DNA of 64,000 nucleotides from Mycocentrospora acerina. Its lineage: Eukaryota > Ascomycota > Dothideomycetes > Pleosporales. The position numbers and the translations under genes were made by a program. This document shows, piece by piece, positions 21,416 through 32,852 of this stretch. Location: the NCBI GenBank assembly GCA_022701365.1, contig JAKUHH010000108.1:743821-807820 (forward strand), read 5' to 3'. The notes beneath the pieces are model-generated. The model saw nothing but the letters and a program-made list of their open reading frames with translations. It was not told the origin of the DNA and searched no databases. Each line of letters opens with the position of its first letter. The stretch's first letter is position 1.

Positions 21416-23457
21416 ATGGCAAATGTGCGGGAGAATGGTCAAAAACATAGCGGAATTACTACTGAGAATCCCGGAAAGTCTGTTGACTACAGAGCGCTGC
21501 CAACCGATTTCTTACTCAACAAAGACCATGATGCGAAAGCGCCAGAAGGCTGGCCAACAACGCCAAAGCCAGTCAGGTCTCCGTTCCTCGTGAGCATCGC
21601 AAACGGTGCATTTGATTTTTTTCTTCTCATTTTTTCCATCACTTTCCTCGCCTTCGCACTTGTCGTCTGTTATTATGACCAGGCGTCCACGGTTGAGAAC
21701 CCACGCGCTACAAAGCTGCTTCTTAGCGCTACTAAATATGTGATACCCCACATATGAACGACCAGAGGCCCAGTTCGCTAACTCTCATATAGGGTCCTAC
21801 CATCTTCCCAATACTCTTTGCCTCTGTAGTAGGCCGAGCTGCTCACGCTATTCTCCTTTGGCGCCTCGAGAAGGGCGAGAACATTGGTATTCTAGACACA
21901 TTAGCTGCCAGTACCTCACTTACAAGCACAATTACTTCCCAATTCCAACTTCGCATGTTCAGTCTTTTGGGAACAGCATTGATATGCATATGGGCCTTGT
22001 CACCAATCGGGGGCCAAGCCTCCATTAGGCAGATGACTATTCAACCTCAAGTTTCCAGTCGCTCGGTTTCTGTTCAGTATATGGCACCTGATGGTAACAT
22101 CTTTGAGTACAGACCTGTGAAAGCAATGGCGCTGTTTTCGGTCTTGAGCACGCTTTTAAGTGCTGCAATCATTGCGCCACCTACGACAAAACTTTCTCCA
22201 CGCGATATCTGGGGAAATGTGAAGATACCTATGATCGAACATCTCGAGACCGTGCAATTGGCCAATAGTGACGGCTGGTATTATACTCATACGGCCAATA
22301 CTAGCGATAGCGTCTACTCTTCCATTGTAGGAGTTCCGATGTCCACTACCGCCTCCCCTGAGTGGATAGACCATAGCATGGAGATCGAAACAATGTATTT
22401 GCGTTTAAATTGCTCTAGGAGACCATACCCATCGAGTTTATCCAGGACTGGTCCTATGGGCGAGTACAACGAAACAAGTCAAGTCCTCATTATAGGATGG
22501 GACAACCAGCACAACGACAGTGGGACCTCATGGCCAAATAACACATATCCACCTTTTAGATTCAATTTCGCAACGATGGGCACCATATTTTCCTTCCAAT
22601 GCGAAATGACAACAACGTACGTCCAAGTGGAAATATTGTGTCCTACCTGGTCAACTTGTGCTGCCTCTAGAGTCCGTCGCTCTCGGCTCGAATTTCTATC
22701 GCCCGATTTTACTCTGCTAGATCTTGATAATGGCTCGAATTGGAACACGTTTGTACGATCATTTGCAACTTCAATAAAAGGCCAAGAAGGTCAACCATCA
22801 ATATTGGACGGTTATCTCGTCTCGCCTAACGACCCCATCAGCGACCCGTCTGCAGACACAAAAACTCGAAACTTGACGGAATCCGATGACGTCAGTTCTT
22901 TAAGAATTGGCCATCTGATCAATGCCTATTGGACTTGCATGAACGGAATGTATGCAATCGCAGGAGGGCTAAACAATAGGACTTCATATCCCAACGACAC
23001 AATCACTTTTATACCAGACAGCTATCGCTTCTTCAAAAGTCCCTCTGCTAGGACAGGACTGCGAGCAAGGACTTGGTCTACGGATGGTGTGGCAAAGGTC
23101 GAAACAAAAGTCATCGCAGCTAACAAAGGTTGGGTCATCACCCTTGCCTTTGTCTCCGTTGTACTCATCATTTCGAGTTTGGTTTCTCCAGTCGTCCATT
23201 CTTTTCTCACCAAAGGCCCGGATCTAGCTATGAACTTTTCGAGTCTAGCAACAAGAAACAACCGTCTTATACCACTCCCAAGCGACGGAACATTTTTAGA
23301 GGCTTCGCATCGCGCTAAACTCCTCAAAGATATCAAGGTGCAATTCGGAGATGCTGCGGGAAACAAAGATGTTGGTAATTTGGTGATTAGTCAAATTGAT
23401 GAAAGTGGCACGACACAGAATATTGTTGGGATTCGGAAAGGCCGGTTGTATGAGTGA
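21416..23457 (+). CDS. Multipass fungal membrane protein, function unknown
   Basis: Two exons, 21416-21739 and 21793-23457 (53-nt intron, phase 0), giving 662 aa. The second exon joins as GPTIFPILFASVVGRAAH, which restores a hydrophobic segment and confirms the splice. Predicted membrane segments are near residues 66-87, 109-131, 163-182, possibly 215-235, and a last one near 566-590 (VITLAFVSVVLIISSLV). The long stretch between the last two has many NxS/T sites and Cys residues and is probably extracellular. The architecture resembles the fungal DUF3176-like membrane proteins, but I do not claim membership. No role is known. Confidence 0.85.
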
Positions 23458-23881
23458 GTGACAGTGTTATTTACAAGTAGCCTTTACAATTAGCCTTTAC
23501 GGGAAAGCTTTCAAGATTTGTAAAGTATCAATCGCAATAGATCATGTTTATGAAGTTTTGTGGCCTAACTCTTGAGTTCTGTTGCTCTTGATTCACTTGT
23601 TTTGCTGTGTCGTACACGGCCGTGCAATAGTGCGTCAATTTGAAGCATAAATAGAAAACTGTATGGTATATCATGGCCTGTGATGGCAATGAGTTACGCA
23701 CACGATCATGTCGTTGTCTTTAGAGTCTCTGGAGACTTGTAGAGGAATCTCAAATCCTGCATTTAAGGATATCAAATACTTTCAGACCTGTTCCAGGTAA
23801 GTCTATAACACCGCGAACGCCTCGCCAGGGAAGAGCCACTTCCAAAGATGCCGTTTCAATCAAGACTGCCAGATCGAACAC
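23458..23881. other. Convergent 3' spacer
   Basis: 424 bp between the membrane-protein stop codon and the calcineurin B stop codon. AT-rich 3' UTR-type sequence; nothing else is seen. Confidence 0.5.
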
Positions 23882-24593
23882 TCAGAACTGGTCCAGGGTC
23901 ATGCTCATGGACACATCCGTATTCTCGACCATCTTGGTAAATTCCTCAAAACTGATCTTGCCGTCGTGGTCCAAATCGGCCTCCATAATAGTCTTATCAA
24001 CAATCTTCTCATGTCAGCAACTAGCTCCCACTGTTTGAAAGTTGATATACACACCTGCTGCAGCTGCTGGTCCTTCAAGTTGCTCCCAACCATCATCTTT
24101 AGCACAATGAACAGCTCGCCGTTACTAATGTAACCGTCGCGATCGATGTCGTACACACGGAACGCGAAGCGCAGCTTCTCTTCCTTCTTGCCCTTGCTGC
24201 TGAAGGCGCTGAGCCCGGAGACAAACTCCTGGAAGTCGACATCACCGCCACCATCTTCATCGAAGATAGCGATCATGCGTGTTGCGAGAGGGTTCGAAGA
24301 GATTTGGGGAAGGGCAAGGAATTCGTCGCGCTCAATGGTACCAGAGTTGTCCTTCGTCGGTGTTAGCCTTGCCACTTTTGTCTGCTCGCTTGCAGCAAGA
24401 TAATCGCACCTTGTCCAGCTTCATGAATCGCTTCCTCAAGCGGTCCACCTCCTCACGGTCGACTGCAGGCCATCAGTACTAAGTTTTTAGCCCCACAGGC
24501 GCTTGCACACGAGCAGCGCCTGTCCGTGGTCGACAACGTACAATTCGAGCCGGAGGCAATGTTGTCGAGAATCGCCGACGGTTGGTTTCCCAT
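23882..24593 (-). CDS. cnb1: Calcineurin regulatory subunit B
   Basis: Four exons: 24593-24542, 24462-24410, 24351-24055, 24004-23882, giving 174 aa, the family length. It binds Ca2+ and activates the calcineurin A phosphatase. The protein starts MGNQ, an N-myristoylation signal. Four EF-hands are visible: LDKDNSGTIERDEF (split by a splice site), FDEDGGGDVDFQEF, YDIDRDGYISNGEL and ADLDHDGKISFEEF. It ends MTLDQF. All intron phases agree. It is divergent from the DUF1770 gene. Confidence 0.97.
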
Positions 24594-24834
24594 TATGACG
24601 GTGTTATGAGGGGAATAGCTGGCGAGGTGACGTATACTTGGGGATGTTGGACGTTGCTGTTTGTCGTGGGGTTGTCGCCCTTAGAGGTCCCGCCGCTAGG
24701 GGTCACGCTAGCAGTTGGGCATGGCAGGGCTGTCGAACGTCAGTGCCAAGTCTGGAGATGGCCAGACATCCGAGGCGCATCGACTGCGACAATCATACGG
24801 ATTGGAACGACAGACGAAAGTGACAAAAAACACC

Positions 24835-25515
24835 ATGCAGTCCGAAATACCAGGAGAGATCACGTCCTTGCTGCAGGGCGCATCCATCAACCGCCACCCC
24901 TCCCCGCGACACGACCTCAACCCATCGACCGCCGCGTCCGAGAAGCAGCCAGTTCGCTTCGACCCGCACGCCGACCCCGATGCAGACTCCGACCTCGCCG
25001 AGGATGAGATTCCTCTCAGTGTACTACGGCCAGTTCCCCGGCGGCAAAATATGCCTCCGTTGCCAGATCTGAGGTTTGAGCAGAGCTACCTGAAGAGCAT
25101 TGAGAAGGCCGAATCATGGCAGGGCGTGCTGTGGATTACACTGCGAGACCAAGTGAGACATATGCATGTTATGAGCAACGCAACGTGTGGCTGACGAGTT
25201 TAGGTCGTCATGTGTTTTGCGCAAGGCTTGCTGTGGACACTTCTTCTCGGCGGCTGGCGGCATTGGAATAAGTCGGCCAAGTTCAGCGGTCAGGGCGTGG
25301 GTGCAAAAGTCCGCAGATGGTGGTGGGGTGTCAATAACTGGAAAGTGCCAAACGAGCATAAACTCAGGGATACAAAGCTGGCGAAAAAAGCGTCTGAGGT
25401 GAGTGTTGCTTTTTTAAATGTTTGACATCCTGATGATCGTGGACCCATGTCAATTGTATGTTAACATTTTTTGTAGTACTACAAAGGTGAGTTCTCGAGC
25501 ACTGTCCGAGGCTGA
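24835..25515 (+). CDS. DUF1770 family protein
   Basis: Three exons, 24835-25152, 25204-25398, 25477-25515, giving 183 aa. The start at 24835 (MQSEIPGEI) is chosen because the similarity I recall for this family begins there; in-frame ATGs at 24715 and 24721 would add about 40 residues. Conserved blocks are LPDLRFEQSYL, the WITLRDQVV segment restored by the first splice, LLLGGWRHWN and RRWWWGVNNWK. The C-terminal exon is short (YYKGEF...). Function is unknown. A hydrophobic stretch after RDQ may be membrane-associated. Confidence 0.82.
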
Positions 25516-26650
25516 GTGTCTATTTTTGCACGGTTGCTCTGATGCATTGGTTGGCGTTCATGAAATTTGAACGGAGTATCTTGACAATGCTCACACTATC
25601 GTCACTCTCATACCATCCCAGCTTATGTTACAAGTCCCACATCCCACTGAAGCTTCTTTATGACATAGCTGGTAGTCTCCCCAGCTGCTGCCCAAGATGA
25701 CCCATGACCCCCTAGCCCGCCAACTCACTCATTGTATTGCCCAAGTGATGAATGTCTCATAATACACAATACATCGCTATTTAACGTTATCGCGACATCT
25801 TTATCAAACTTGAAGTTCGACAGAAACAACCTGGGGCAGGTTGATCCAAGACATGTAGTATCACTGTATATTTGATTTTTTTTATCACGACGGACGAGGT
25901 TGCGCTTAGATTGAGCAATGGCTCATAGGGTGTCTGGTGTTCGAGATTGACTGACCCGAGAAAGGCATTCATTTTTCACAGGGGATTTGTGGTGCTGCTA
26001 TCATTTTGCTGGTGAGAAGGAGCAAGGGGAGCGTCAAGAGAGATTATGAGCTAATCGTTGTACGGACTACGTCGAGTACCCCGGGTGGTGAGGTCGATGC
26101 GTCTTCTGGGATTGCATGTCACAGGGTCACATATTTTGCTGACATGATGTGTAACTAATCGGGGGGATTACAATAGGAAGTGAGCCTTGTAAAATTGTCA
26201 TTCCAGTGAACAAGAGTATGCCTTGGACATACTTTTGAATTAGCAGTGGCAAGTAGAAGTCTGAAGTCCAATTCTCTTGAAAATTTTAGTCAATCCACTA
26301 TGAGATTAGATGCATGACTTCGTATCTAATACCACAAATTCAGATCAGAGCAGTGAACATTAAATGAAAGCATCTGCTTGGTTCAAATTGGTACTGTTTG
26401 ATACAAATGATAGGACTAGACTATCTTGTATGAGTAGATTTCTTTGGTGCAAGGTTGTAGTTGAATTTGCTATCATTCTTGTTATGGCCTAAGTTTGGTT
26501 GAAACCCCTGCCAGGATATATCAAAGCCAGAATCTTTGAAATTTCACTAGTATGACTTGGGATACAAGTCCATAATAAGATATGTAGATCATTTTGTGGA
26601 TATGGGCAATCTTGATAGTTGAATAACAAAGTGAAGCATCCTGAATTTTA
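25516..26650. other. Intergenic region
   Basis: 1.1 kb, AT-rich towards the right, with no credible gene on either strand. It should hold the DUF1770 3' UTR and the promoter of the BTB-like gene. Confidence 0.5.
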
Positions 26651-28210
26651 ATGTCATATTGTTTTAAGAGTTGTCAGAAGCGTGGCTTATTACAGTATCT
26701 CCGTGGAGGTTTGCGTCGTAGCCGCGGGTGGAGATTTGCAAGGAGCGCCACCGCCGATGTGTCATCATCAGCCACAACTGATCAGCACATCAGTGATCTC
26801 AATGCTAGTCTCCACTCTCCATCCACCAACCCAGCGAATCCTTACTTGACAGCTCCACTATGTTCTGGCCGTATCCATGAGGAAGCACACATTGAGAGTT
26901 TACAAAGTCAAGCTCCCGTCATGTCAGACGACAGCGACCCATTAGTCATTGCCTCGAGTGGTGATCTGGTTCTTGACGTCTCCCACGAGGAGAACAGCCA
27001 GCGCTTTTCGTACCGTGTGGACTCGAAGACCTTGCAACTCAACTCGCGATACTTCGAGAATTTGCTTAGTGAACGGTTCAGCGAAGGACAGCAGTTGTCA
27101 GCCGCACTGGAAGCACTGAAACTAGGTGCGCACTCGGTCATTACAGACGTGCCTGTAGACGCGCTTCCCCGCATAACCATAGTTCACATTGGGAGGATTG
27201 CGATTTCGAAAGTCTCCTCAGTACAACCCCTTGTCGGGGACTTCCTGCGCGCAATTCATGGCCTTGATCTCACGGTCGCCAGTCCACCCGTAGCCAATCT
27301 TGCCAACCTCGCCGTCGTCGCCGACCGTTTCGATGCGGTCGCGTGCCTGGCCAAGTACATACAAAAGAGGAAATACCTGCATCTTATCGATGCAAAATCA
27401 AAGGGGAAGTCGAGTCTGTCTCTTACAGAAGAGAGAGTGCGACAGAAGCTATTGGTTGGGCTCTTATTCGATCACCCGTCATGGGTGACCAAGTACTCGA
27501 AGCATTTGATAATGCGCGACTCGGCACAGTGGAGGCCAGGGGTGGAAGAGGATCATACCAAAGCCTTATGGTGGGACATGCCAAACGGAGTCGAGGACGA
27601 GATGATACAGCGGCGCGAGTATGTCCTGGAGACGATCAACTCTTTACAGGCACACTTCCTCAAACTATACACCTCTGGTGAACGGCAATGCAAGTTAGGA
27701 TACGACACATCATTACAGTGCGACTCATTCCAGCTTGGGGAGATGATTCGGTTCTTCACCAAGATCGATACACTACGTATGCAGGGCAAAATCTATGATA
27801 ACACGGAGCCTACCTACTATGTTGGTGATATTGATCGCCTCCTTCTCTCTCTTCGCCAAAGCTCCAACTACCAAGTCGACGCTAACCACTCACACTGTGG
27901 TCTTCGATCACGGTTTCTTCCTCTAGTCGATCTGATTCAGAACCAATTGAGCCTTGACACTGGGAGCCTAGATATTGGAATATGTGCAGATTGTTGGGAC
28001 CACCATCGATCCGAATACGCCTGGTCATTGGCGAAGCGACCAGTCTTGTGGGCACAGTCAAGGCTGTTAGTTAGCAGTCGGCCGCTTGCGAAAGATATTT
28101 CGCGGAAAGGCCACCGACGGACGCCAAGTAGCTGTCTCAGTAAGCATATTATGGTGAGGGACATGTTCATGGCTGTAGAGAAGAACTGGACGGCTAGGGA
28201 CATGTACTAA
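26651..28210 (+). CDS. BTB/POZ-like fungal protein
   Basis: The frame is open from ATG 26651 (519 aa), but the ATG at 26921 (MSDDSDPLVI, 429 aa) is the more likely start because the domain begins there and the upstream part is low-complexity. The segment GDLVLDVSHE...YRVDSKTLQLNSRYFENLLSERF has the shape of a fungal BTB domain, in which the first strand is followed by a helix holding the mutated 'S..F..ML' motif. The remaining ~300 residues resemble the C-terminal region often attached to such BTB domains in Pezizomycotina (HPSWVTKYSKHLI, CGLRSRFLPLVDLI). Function is unknown. Confidence 0.72.
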   Translation: MSYCFKSCQKRGLLQYLRGGLRRSRGWRFARSATADVSSSATTDQHISDLNASLHSPSTNPANPYLTAPLCSGRIHEEAHIESLQSQAPVMSDDSDPLVIASSGDLVLDVSHEENSQRFSYRVDSKTLQLNSRYFENLLSERFSEGQQLSAALEALKLGAHSVITDVPVDALPRITIVHIGRIAISKVSSVQPLVGDFLRAIHGLDLTVASPPVANLANLAVVADRFDAVACLAKYIQKRKYLHLIDAKSKGKSSLSLTEERVRQKLLVGLLFDHPSWVTKYSKHLIMRDSAQWRPGVEEDHTKALWWDMPNGVEDEMIQRREYVLETINSLQAHFLKLYTSGERQCKLGYDTSLQCDSFQLGEMIRFFTKIDTLRMQGKIYDNTEPTYYVGDIDRLLLSLRQSSNYQVDANHSHCGLRSRFLPLVDLIQNQLSLDTGSLDIGICADCWDHHRSEYAWSLAKRPVLWAQSRLLVSSRPLAKDISRKGHRRTPSSCLSKHIMVRDMFMAVEKNWTARDMY

Positions 28211-29079
28211 GATGAGTCGAAGAATATAGCATGATGAGGCCGCCATGTACGCCTCAGTCTTCTAGATTTTAACTATCGTCGCTCATAGCCTTACACACAA
28301 CGTCACATCGTGCAGATGGCCCACCGATTTAGCTACACCGTAGCCGCAAGACATTTAATATACGAACCATCGTAAGCGAAGTGCTTGCGAAGTATTTCAC
28401 CGTATGAGCCCTCAGGCCTGACATACCAGAGGGCGTATGTATGCACTTCTGACTTTAGTTGCATCTAAGCGTTTTAGTACAATAGAACAAAGCATTGTTA
28501 TTTTGGGTCGAGTTGGCCACTTGTGGTAATAGTCCTCCGGAACGCAGTTCCATCATGAAATATAGTGGTTCACCCCATCAGCAGAAAGTCAAAAAAATTC
28601 TAGTGCTGTGATTTGCAAAGCCAGGCTGTGCAGCTTGCAATGTGGGGGCTGAGCGCTAGTGCTTATCCCTTTCGGCAGGTGCACTACAAGGCGCAATCAA
28701 ACATAGATACGGATGTTATGATTGAAAAGGGTCGCTAACGGCAGTGGTATAGCTGGGGTTTGTTTTGCATGGGGTAAGGCTGACTTATAGGCGTTCCATG
28801 AGAGACACCGTGTTTTCTCAGAGATGAATGGAGTTGAGAAAATAATAAAGACTCCAACAAAGTATGGGACGAAATGCAATACTTCTATACTAATTTGAAC
28901 CTACATTTTGTGTTTGCATTGCCCCTCCTTGACTAAATAAAAAATTGGTTGCTCCTTCTCGTCCCCATGTCCCTCCCTCACACCTCATTTTATACAACAA
29001 GTATTCGAACGACAATATTCCTCATCTGTATATTAGAGCTGCAAACCGACTGATCGCGAATATCCACTCAGGGTTGAAT
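28211..29079. other. Intergenic region
   Basis: 869 bp between two + strand genes. 3' UTR and promoter sequence only. The block just before 29080 has CTCCCTCACACCTC-type pyrimidine runs, typical of a fungal 5' UTR. No gene is seen. Confidence 0.5.
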
Positions 29080-30111
29080 ATGTTCAGTGGTCTGAAGAGA
29101 AAGCTAACCCGGCGCTCGACAAACTCCACGGGCGATACGTCCATCAGGAGCTTAAGCATCACTTTGACTTCACAAACAAGCTCAACAACCCCCCCTTCAG
29201 TTACTAATTCGTTCGTCACGACGTCACCTGCTACACGAAGGCCGAGTAAGTAAAGCGAGTAAAAGTTATTCAAGGTTCATTAGTGCCACAATATCACTAC
29301 TAATTCCTTCACAGATCACTCAAGTATGAATCCGACGAGTTCTCCAGGTGACGCTCCACCAGCTTACACAGCTGGTCCAACCCTGCAACCTCCCATGAAT
29401 GTACCCCGCCCCGCGTCCATCATCTCGTCTACAGCCGACGACCCCTATGCCTTTCTTACGAGCTTCGACACCATTTTCCTAATCGATGACTCAGGTTCTA
29501 TGGCTGGTCGCTCCTGGCGAGAAACTGGTACAGCTCTTGAAACTATCACGCCAATTTGCACCGCACGTGATGCGGACGGCATTGATTTGTATTTCTTGAA
29601 CCGCCAAGACTCACCGTTCTACAAAAATGTTACATCTCCATCTACGATCATAGAGATCTTCCAGAGCGTGCGACCAGGTGGCGGGACACCAACGGGCCAG
29701 CGCCTCAACGCAATCATCAAACCGTACATTAAGCAATACGAGAAAGACCCTGAAACAACAAAACCAATCAACATCATAGTCATCACGGATGGGGAGCCAA
29801 CAGATGACGTTGAATCGCCGATTATTGCTGCTGCGAAAAAGTTGGATAAGTTAGAGGCACCAGCGTGGCAAGTGGGAATCCAGTTTTTTCAAGTTGGCAA
29901 AGAGCCTGGTGCAAGGGAGCACTTAAGACAGCTCGATGACGAGCTAAAAGTTATCTCTGGCGACGCCGAGTTGAGGGACATGGTGGATACAGTTCCGTTC
30001 ACTGGAGACGGTGAAGCAGAGCTCTCAGCAGCAGGCATCATGAAGGTCGTACTGGGCAGTGTGAATCGGCGACTGGATCGTACTTCTAAGGATTTGTATC
30101 GTAATGTTTGA
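29080..30111 (+). CDS. von Willebrand factor A domain protein
   Basis: Two exons, 29080-29245 and 29315-30111 (69-nt intron, phase 1), giving 320 aa. The first ~90 residues are basic then Ser/Thr/Pro-rich. The vWA domain starts at FDTIFLIDDSGSMAG, whose DxSxS is the metal-ion (MIDAS) site, and continues to VITDGEP, which supplies the third MIDAS Asp. No signal peptide or membrane segment is present, so a cytosolic scaffold or chaperone-like role is likely; partners are unknown. Confidence 0.9.
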
Positions 30112-31694
30112 GGACGCTTGCACTGGAATACCTGCGTTTGGCGTTTGCAGTGTAATGGGGGGAACAGTTCCTTTATCGTCGCTGGCACGATAGCACGACG
30201 TGATTGACTCAACGTCTTCATATCCTTTCTAGTGACAATATTTTTATTAAATATATGGGTATATGGCTCTCGAAACACTTTTTGAATACATCTAACTTTT
30301 CCACATATTCATTAACCTCCCTACTCCTCGCACAAAAACTTGGTGAGATATATTTCCTCAGCTCCCTAGCCTTTGTCTCTCCCCAATCGCCATCCTCATC
30401 CAGTCATCCCCAACAATACTCTTGCCAGCCCTAGTCTCGAAGAATCGTTTCTGCGCTTCTTGCCGCTCTATAAGGCTCAAGCGGCGTTTCCGCAGCTTTC
30501 CCTTCGTGTCTCTGGTGTAGGAGAACTTTTGTTGGCCCTGAACAAGGAGTAGAATTAGCTATTGAGCTTGAAAGTATTATTGGTGGTGAAGAAAGTTCAT
30601 TCGGTGCTGATTTACGAAGTGGACAAAGAGTAAGGAAGTTGCAAGACTTACAATTATCGACCAGATGGACTGCTCTTCTGGGTTCATCTCTCTGTAATAT
30701 GCTGGCTTTATTGAGGGAGGGGAGAATATCCAGCGGGGTTGCAGCATGGTTTCGGAAAGCTAATAACGCTCTCTCTCTCAAGTTGGATCTATTATCGAAG
30801 AGAGGAAGGGATTGTGCTCAAAAGTGCACTGTGAGTGAGACTATTTGACTTCAAAGAGAGAGCATAGGGAAGTTTAATTTATGTTTCTGCATTGTGTGTG
30901 TCCAAGTTGGTGGGTGAGGCTGAGCGGTAGCTGAGTGAATTGTTGATGGGTGAGGCTGAGTGGTAGCGTACCGGAATAGACGGTATGAGCACTGGACAGA
31001 TAATGTAGGCACCAAACCGTGGGTGAGTGAGCATCAATACATCACAAAGTGGCAGGTTTCTAGGAACATCTGCATCAGTCAGTTGGAGTTAAGCATATGG
31101 GCCTAGATATTTAGAGTTTCTTGTTCGCTCAGTACCTTGACTTGAAGACTGCGGTTCATATTGCACTGGCGATGTTTACCTAGCATTTGCATTAAGTAGA
31201 TCAGAGCGTACCAGTTCATGTAAAATGCACTGATAACACTTCTTTGTGCAGATGCGATTTTAAATTCAGCCTGTATGTATATATCTCGTCGCTTTTACCG
31301 ACCGCTCCAGACCGTGAAATGTGTCAGACATGCATGGCGCGATTTTTTGACCCCAAGCCTTTTCCCCCTTGACACTTTAAAATCAGAACCAAGTCAAAGG
31401 ACCAATGCATCCTGCAGTAATTCTTTGTCTCATGTGTGGTAATGCAAAAACTGACAGATATCATGTCACAAAGTGTGACCTGAACCTTGTGAGAAGAAAA
31501 ACCGGACAGAACCGAATATTCATGTCCAGCGCGTGAAGCCCCCCAAAGAACCAAAAAGATTTCGTAAACGAGAGACCAGAAAGGGTATTTAACAGGAAAG
31601 AAAATAAGTATCAAAGTTTTGATACCTCGGGGGCTATACAGACAATTTCGAGCTAACTCGAAGTTGCGGAACGGATGCTCAGATGTTCAACACC
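30112..31694. other. Convergent intergenic region
   Basis: 1.6 kb between the vWA gene and the LPMO-like gene, which point towards each other. Short open frames (for example minus 30781-30431) show no domain. An imperfect direct repeat (GTGGGTGAGGCTGAGCGGTAG / ATGGGTGAGGCTGAGTGGTAG) lies around 30909-30966. Confidence 0.45.
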
Positions 31695-32852
31695 TTAGTA
31701 CATCCCGCAGTCCATCATTTTGATTGGGTACTCGCCATTGCCCTCAACAACACCACAAGATACATCCCACCCAAGTTCAAAAGTGTCACTCTTTGGGTTC
31801 TTTGCCTTGGCGTTGGGTGCACACTTGGCGTCTGAGGTGTAGTAGGAGACCTCCATGCGCGGCGCAGAGTCCCAGTCACAGCCACTCACGCGTTTCTGAA
31901 GAGAGCGTCTATGCATACGAAGAGCTTTACGCTCAACAAATGCACGGTTCGTCTCTGAAGAGTCACAGGAGGTGCAGATGCAGTTGGCAGATAGGTACTC
32001 TTCTTGGGGGTCACGGCATTCGCATTTACAGCCGTCCACGATGGACCACTTGGACCGCTTTTGGTTATTATCAGAAGTGTCCCAGGACGGCGTTGGATGC
32101 GGTCGGCGACTGCGAGAGGAAGTAGCGGTAGGAACCGGAGTCGGTTGGGCAGTAACATGAGTAGTAATGATTTGCGTAATAGTGACCACGGGGATGTCGT
32201 CATTTGGCTCGCTGGGAGCCTTTGATGACTGAATAGGCTGTTGAGACAAGCTTGGTGCCGTTGAGGTCTTTGAAGGCTTCTGAGACGAAACTGGGTTGTT
32301 GTTGCCCGAACCAGCACCGATCTTGACTTTGGAGCATCCCATGAAAGACTCGTGCTCACGGTTGAGCCAAATCCATGCAAACAAGGCATTACCTTCGGGC
32401 ATGCCAGTAGGAACCTTGAAGTCAAACTTTTGGATCTCGGGGGATCCGTCTATACCGTGGGGGCAATTGCCGTGGTAGGAAGCAGCAACTTTCCAAGTTT
32501 CACCTCTATCAGTGGAGAAGCCAACTTGGCATGAGCCACCAGAGTGCGTCGAGCCAGGAGCAGCGGGGTCATAAGTGTGATCGGACATTTGCCAGTAGGC
32601 GTCTTGGCCAGCCTCCCAGGTGACTTGGGCATCTTCGGTATCGAAAAGGTCGAGATGGCCACGGCAGAGACCAGGGCTAGGTTTGGAGCTTTCAGCACCG
32701 CAGCATCCAAGAGGAAAGTTGAATTCAGGATCGACTTGTTTCGTGAGAGGGTTGGCTTGCTTTGCTCCACCAAGAGGTGGTGGGTACCACAGCGACATGT
32801 GGGCTTGAGCTACGCCAGCCAGGGCGAGCAGTGAGAATGCGTTCGTGTACAT
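31695..32852 (-). CDS. Secreted LPMO-like protein (AA11-like) with C-terminal Cys-rich region
   Basis: 385-aa predicted copper-dependent lytic polysaccharide monooxygenase-type protein. The signal peptide (residues 1-17, ending VAQA) leaves His18 as the mature N-terminus, as the histidine brace requires. A second brace candidate is in SYHGNCPHG, and WIWLNREHESF resembles the segment with the axial aromatic. Conserved features FPLGCC, SPGLCRGHLDL and THSGGSCQVGFS fit a common fungal family related to AA11; the exact AA class is not certain. A Ser/Thr/Pro linker follows, then a Cys-rich block (CKCECRDP...CICTSC) and a last block with three further Cys. The likely substrate is chitin or another polysaccharide. 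Intronless. Confidence 0.72.
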   Translation of the reverse strand: MYTNAFSLLALAGVAQAHMSLWYPPPLGGAKQANPLTKQVDPEFNFPLGCCGAESSKPSPGLCRGHLDLFDTEDAQVTWEAGQDAYWQMSDHTYDPAAPGSTHSGGSCQVGFSTDRGETWKVAASYHGNCPHGIDGSPEIQKFDFKVPTGMPEGNALFAWIWLNREHESFMGCSKVKIGAGSGNNNPVSSQKPSKTSTAPSLSQQPIQSSKAPSEPNDDIPVVTITQIITTHVTAQPTPVPTATSSRSRRPHPTPSWDTSDNNQKRSKWSIVDGCKCECRDPQEEYLSANCICTSCDSSETNRAFVERKALRMHRRSLQKRVSGCDWDSAPRMEVSYYTSDAKCAPNAKAKNPKSDTFELGWDVSCGVVEGNGEYPIKMMDCGMY

